Of a DNA stretch of 64,000 bases, positions 63,503 through 64,000 are shown one piece after another. The translations under genes were made by a program, and so were the position numbers. The stretch is taken from the NCBI RefSeq assembly GCF_029211325.2, contig NZ_CP135996.1:1116001-1180000 (forward strand), given 5' to 3'. Position 1 is the stretch's first letter. Each line of letters opens with the position of its first letter. The notes under the pieces are model-generated. The model was not told where the DNA came from and did no database searches. It saw only the letters and a list, made by a program, of their open reading frames with translations. Source of the DNA: Caproicibacterium argilliputei. Its GTDB lineage: Bacteria > Bacillota > Clostridia > Oscillospirales > Acutalibacteraceae.

Positions 63503-64000
63503 TTATTCATCTTTTTTGAGCTTGTCCTGAAATGCCTCCACCAGCGTATCGCTTAACTCTTGCGAGGGCACTTTCGCCCAGAGCTGCGTGGTATCGTATT
63601 TCGGATAGTAGTAACGCCAGCGGTCATAATCGTCCTTGCTGATTTTACCGGCAGAGAGCTTGTCCGCCTGCTCTTTCCAAGCATAGAGCATTTGCAGCAA
63701 CTCGTAAGCCTCTTTGCCCTTATCCTTGTTGACTTTCAGACAAACTTCCCCGTCCGCTTCGCTGACGGTCAGCCCATAAACATCTTCAAGGGTAAATAAG
63801 GTGTGCATAAGACCGATCTGACTGTCAATGTCAGGAACATCAAGAGCCTGTGGGGAAACATCAAGCACCTGCGCCAGTGCAGCCGTTAAATCCGACTTTG
63901 GTTTGCGGGAGCCGGTTTCATATTGCGCCAAGCGCACATCGGCGCTCCTTTCGGGAAAACCGACAGCCGTACCAAGATATTTTTGCGTCATACCACGCAG
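63503..64000 (-). CDS. XRE-family HTH regulator, 5' end beyond window
   Basis: At least 166 codons are visible, running off the right edge; residues LRGMTQKYLGTAVGF, RLAQYETGSRKPKSD and LAQVLDVSPQALDVP form a HTH_XRE. The C-terminal part is rich in Lys/Asp and ends with a coiled KLKKDE tail. It is convergent with guaA across a terminator. XRE regulators of this type are common near integrated elements. The true start is outside the window. Confidence 0.7.
   Translation of the reverse strand: MRGMTQKYLGTAVGFPERSADVRLAQYETGSRKPKSDLTAALAQVLDVSPQALDVPDIDSQIGLMHTLFTLEDVYGLTVSEADGEVCLKVNKDKGKEAYELLQMLYAWKEQADKLSAGKISKDDYDRWRYYYPKYDTTQLWAKVPSQELSDTLVEAFQDKLKKDE

Overview
The window reads as a chromosomal segment of a spore-forming, anaerobic Firmicute of class Clostridia, most likely an Oscillospirales/Ruminococcaceae-type organism. 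The evidence is the complete spoIIIAA-AH engulfment operon, the LL-diaminopimelate aminotransferase pathway (dapF-dapL), formate-tetrahydrofolate ligase, L-lactate dehydrogenase, an L27 with a Prp-cleavable N-terminus, and Gram-positive consensus -35/-10 promoters. The taxonomic placement is inferred. No tRNA, rRNA or CRISPR array was seen. TTG and GTG starts are frequent, and I chose them by ribosome-binding-site spacing.

Layout. 0-8.3 kb: UPF0210 and ACT-domain pair (minus), PHP phosphatase, Lrp regulator + PatA-like aminotransferase + ispE, convergent rodA-like gene, and a VanRS-like two-component system (minus) with a triplicated TCTTACAAA box. 8.5-13.4 kb: fhs, tsaE, tsaB, a Tam-like methyltransferase, rpiB, upp. 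13.4-20.3 kb (accessory): a decayed APH-family pseudogene, a solitary PglX-type DNA methyltransferase, a Wzy-type polymerase and a Wzz/BY-kinase protein whose Walker A is lost. 20.4-24.5 kb: feoA-feoB plus a 51-aa Cys-rich membrane protein under tandem operators, ldh, and a Dabb protein. 24.7-29.8 kb: spoIIIAA-AH. 29.9-34 kb: nusB, a Kae1-like protein, xseA, xseB, a broken CAT-like gene and a prenyl synthase. 34-38.1 kb: L21 leader, rplU-prp-rpmA, obgE, mrnC, a YitT protein, and a minus-strand Asn/Gln-rich 61-aa gene with a sigma-E-like promoter. 38.2-43.1 kb: RsmF-like methyltransferase, ilvE, RluA-type synthase, an unknown protein, luxS. 43.2-49.4 kb: M23/LysM peptidase, murA, WalJ-like hydrolase, rlmH, convergent gdhA. 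49.7-56.3 kb: dapF, dapL, carA, carB. 56.5-63.3 kb: purC, purF, purB, purA, guaA. After the guaA 3' end there is a short AT-richer stretch with 11-bp direct repeats and an XRE-type regulator that runs off the end, which looks like the edge of an element integrated at guaA.

Most of the window is core metabolism: one-carbon and purine synthesis (fhs, purC/F/B/A, guaA), carbamoyl phosphate (carAB), lysine/peptidoglycan precursors (dapF, dapL, murA, rodA), translation and tRNA t6A, and sporulation. The parts that deserve attention are the orphan PglX, two antibiotic-resistance-type genes that both carry internal deletions plus frameshifts, the pseudo-BY-kinase, the sporulation-promoter small protein, the feo and two-component operators, several terminator-like hairpins placed directly before a downstream ribosome-binding site, and the guaA-linked element boundary. 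I did not find a convincing wholly new multigene system.
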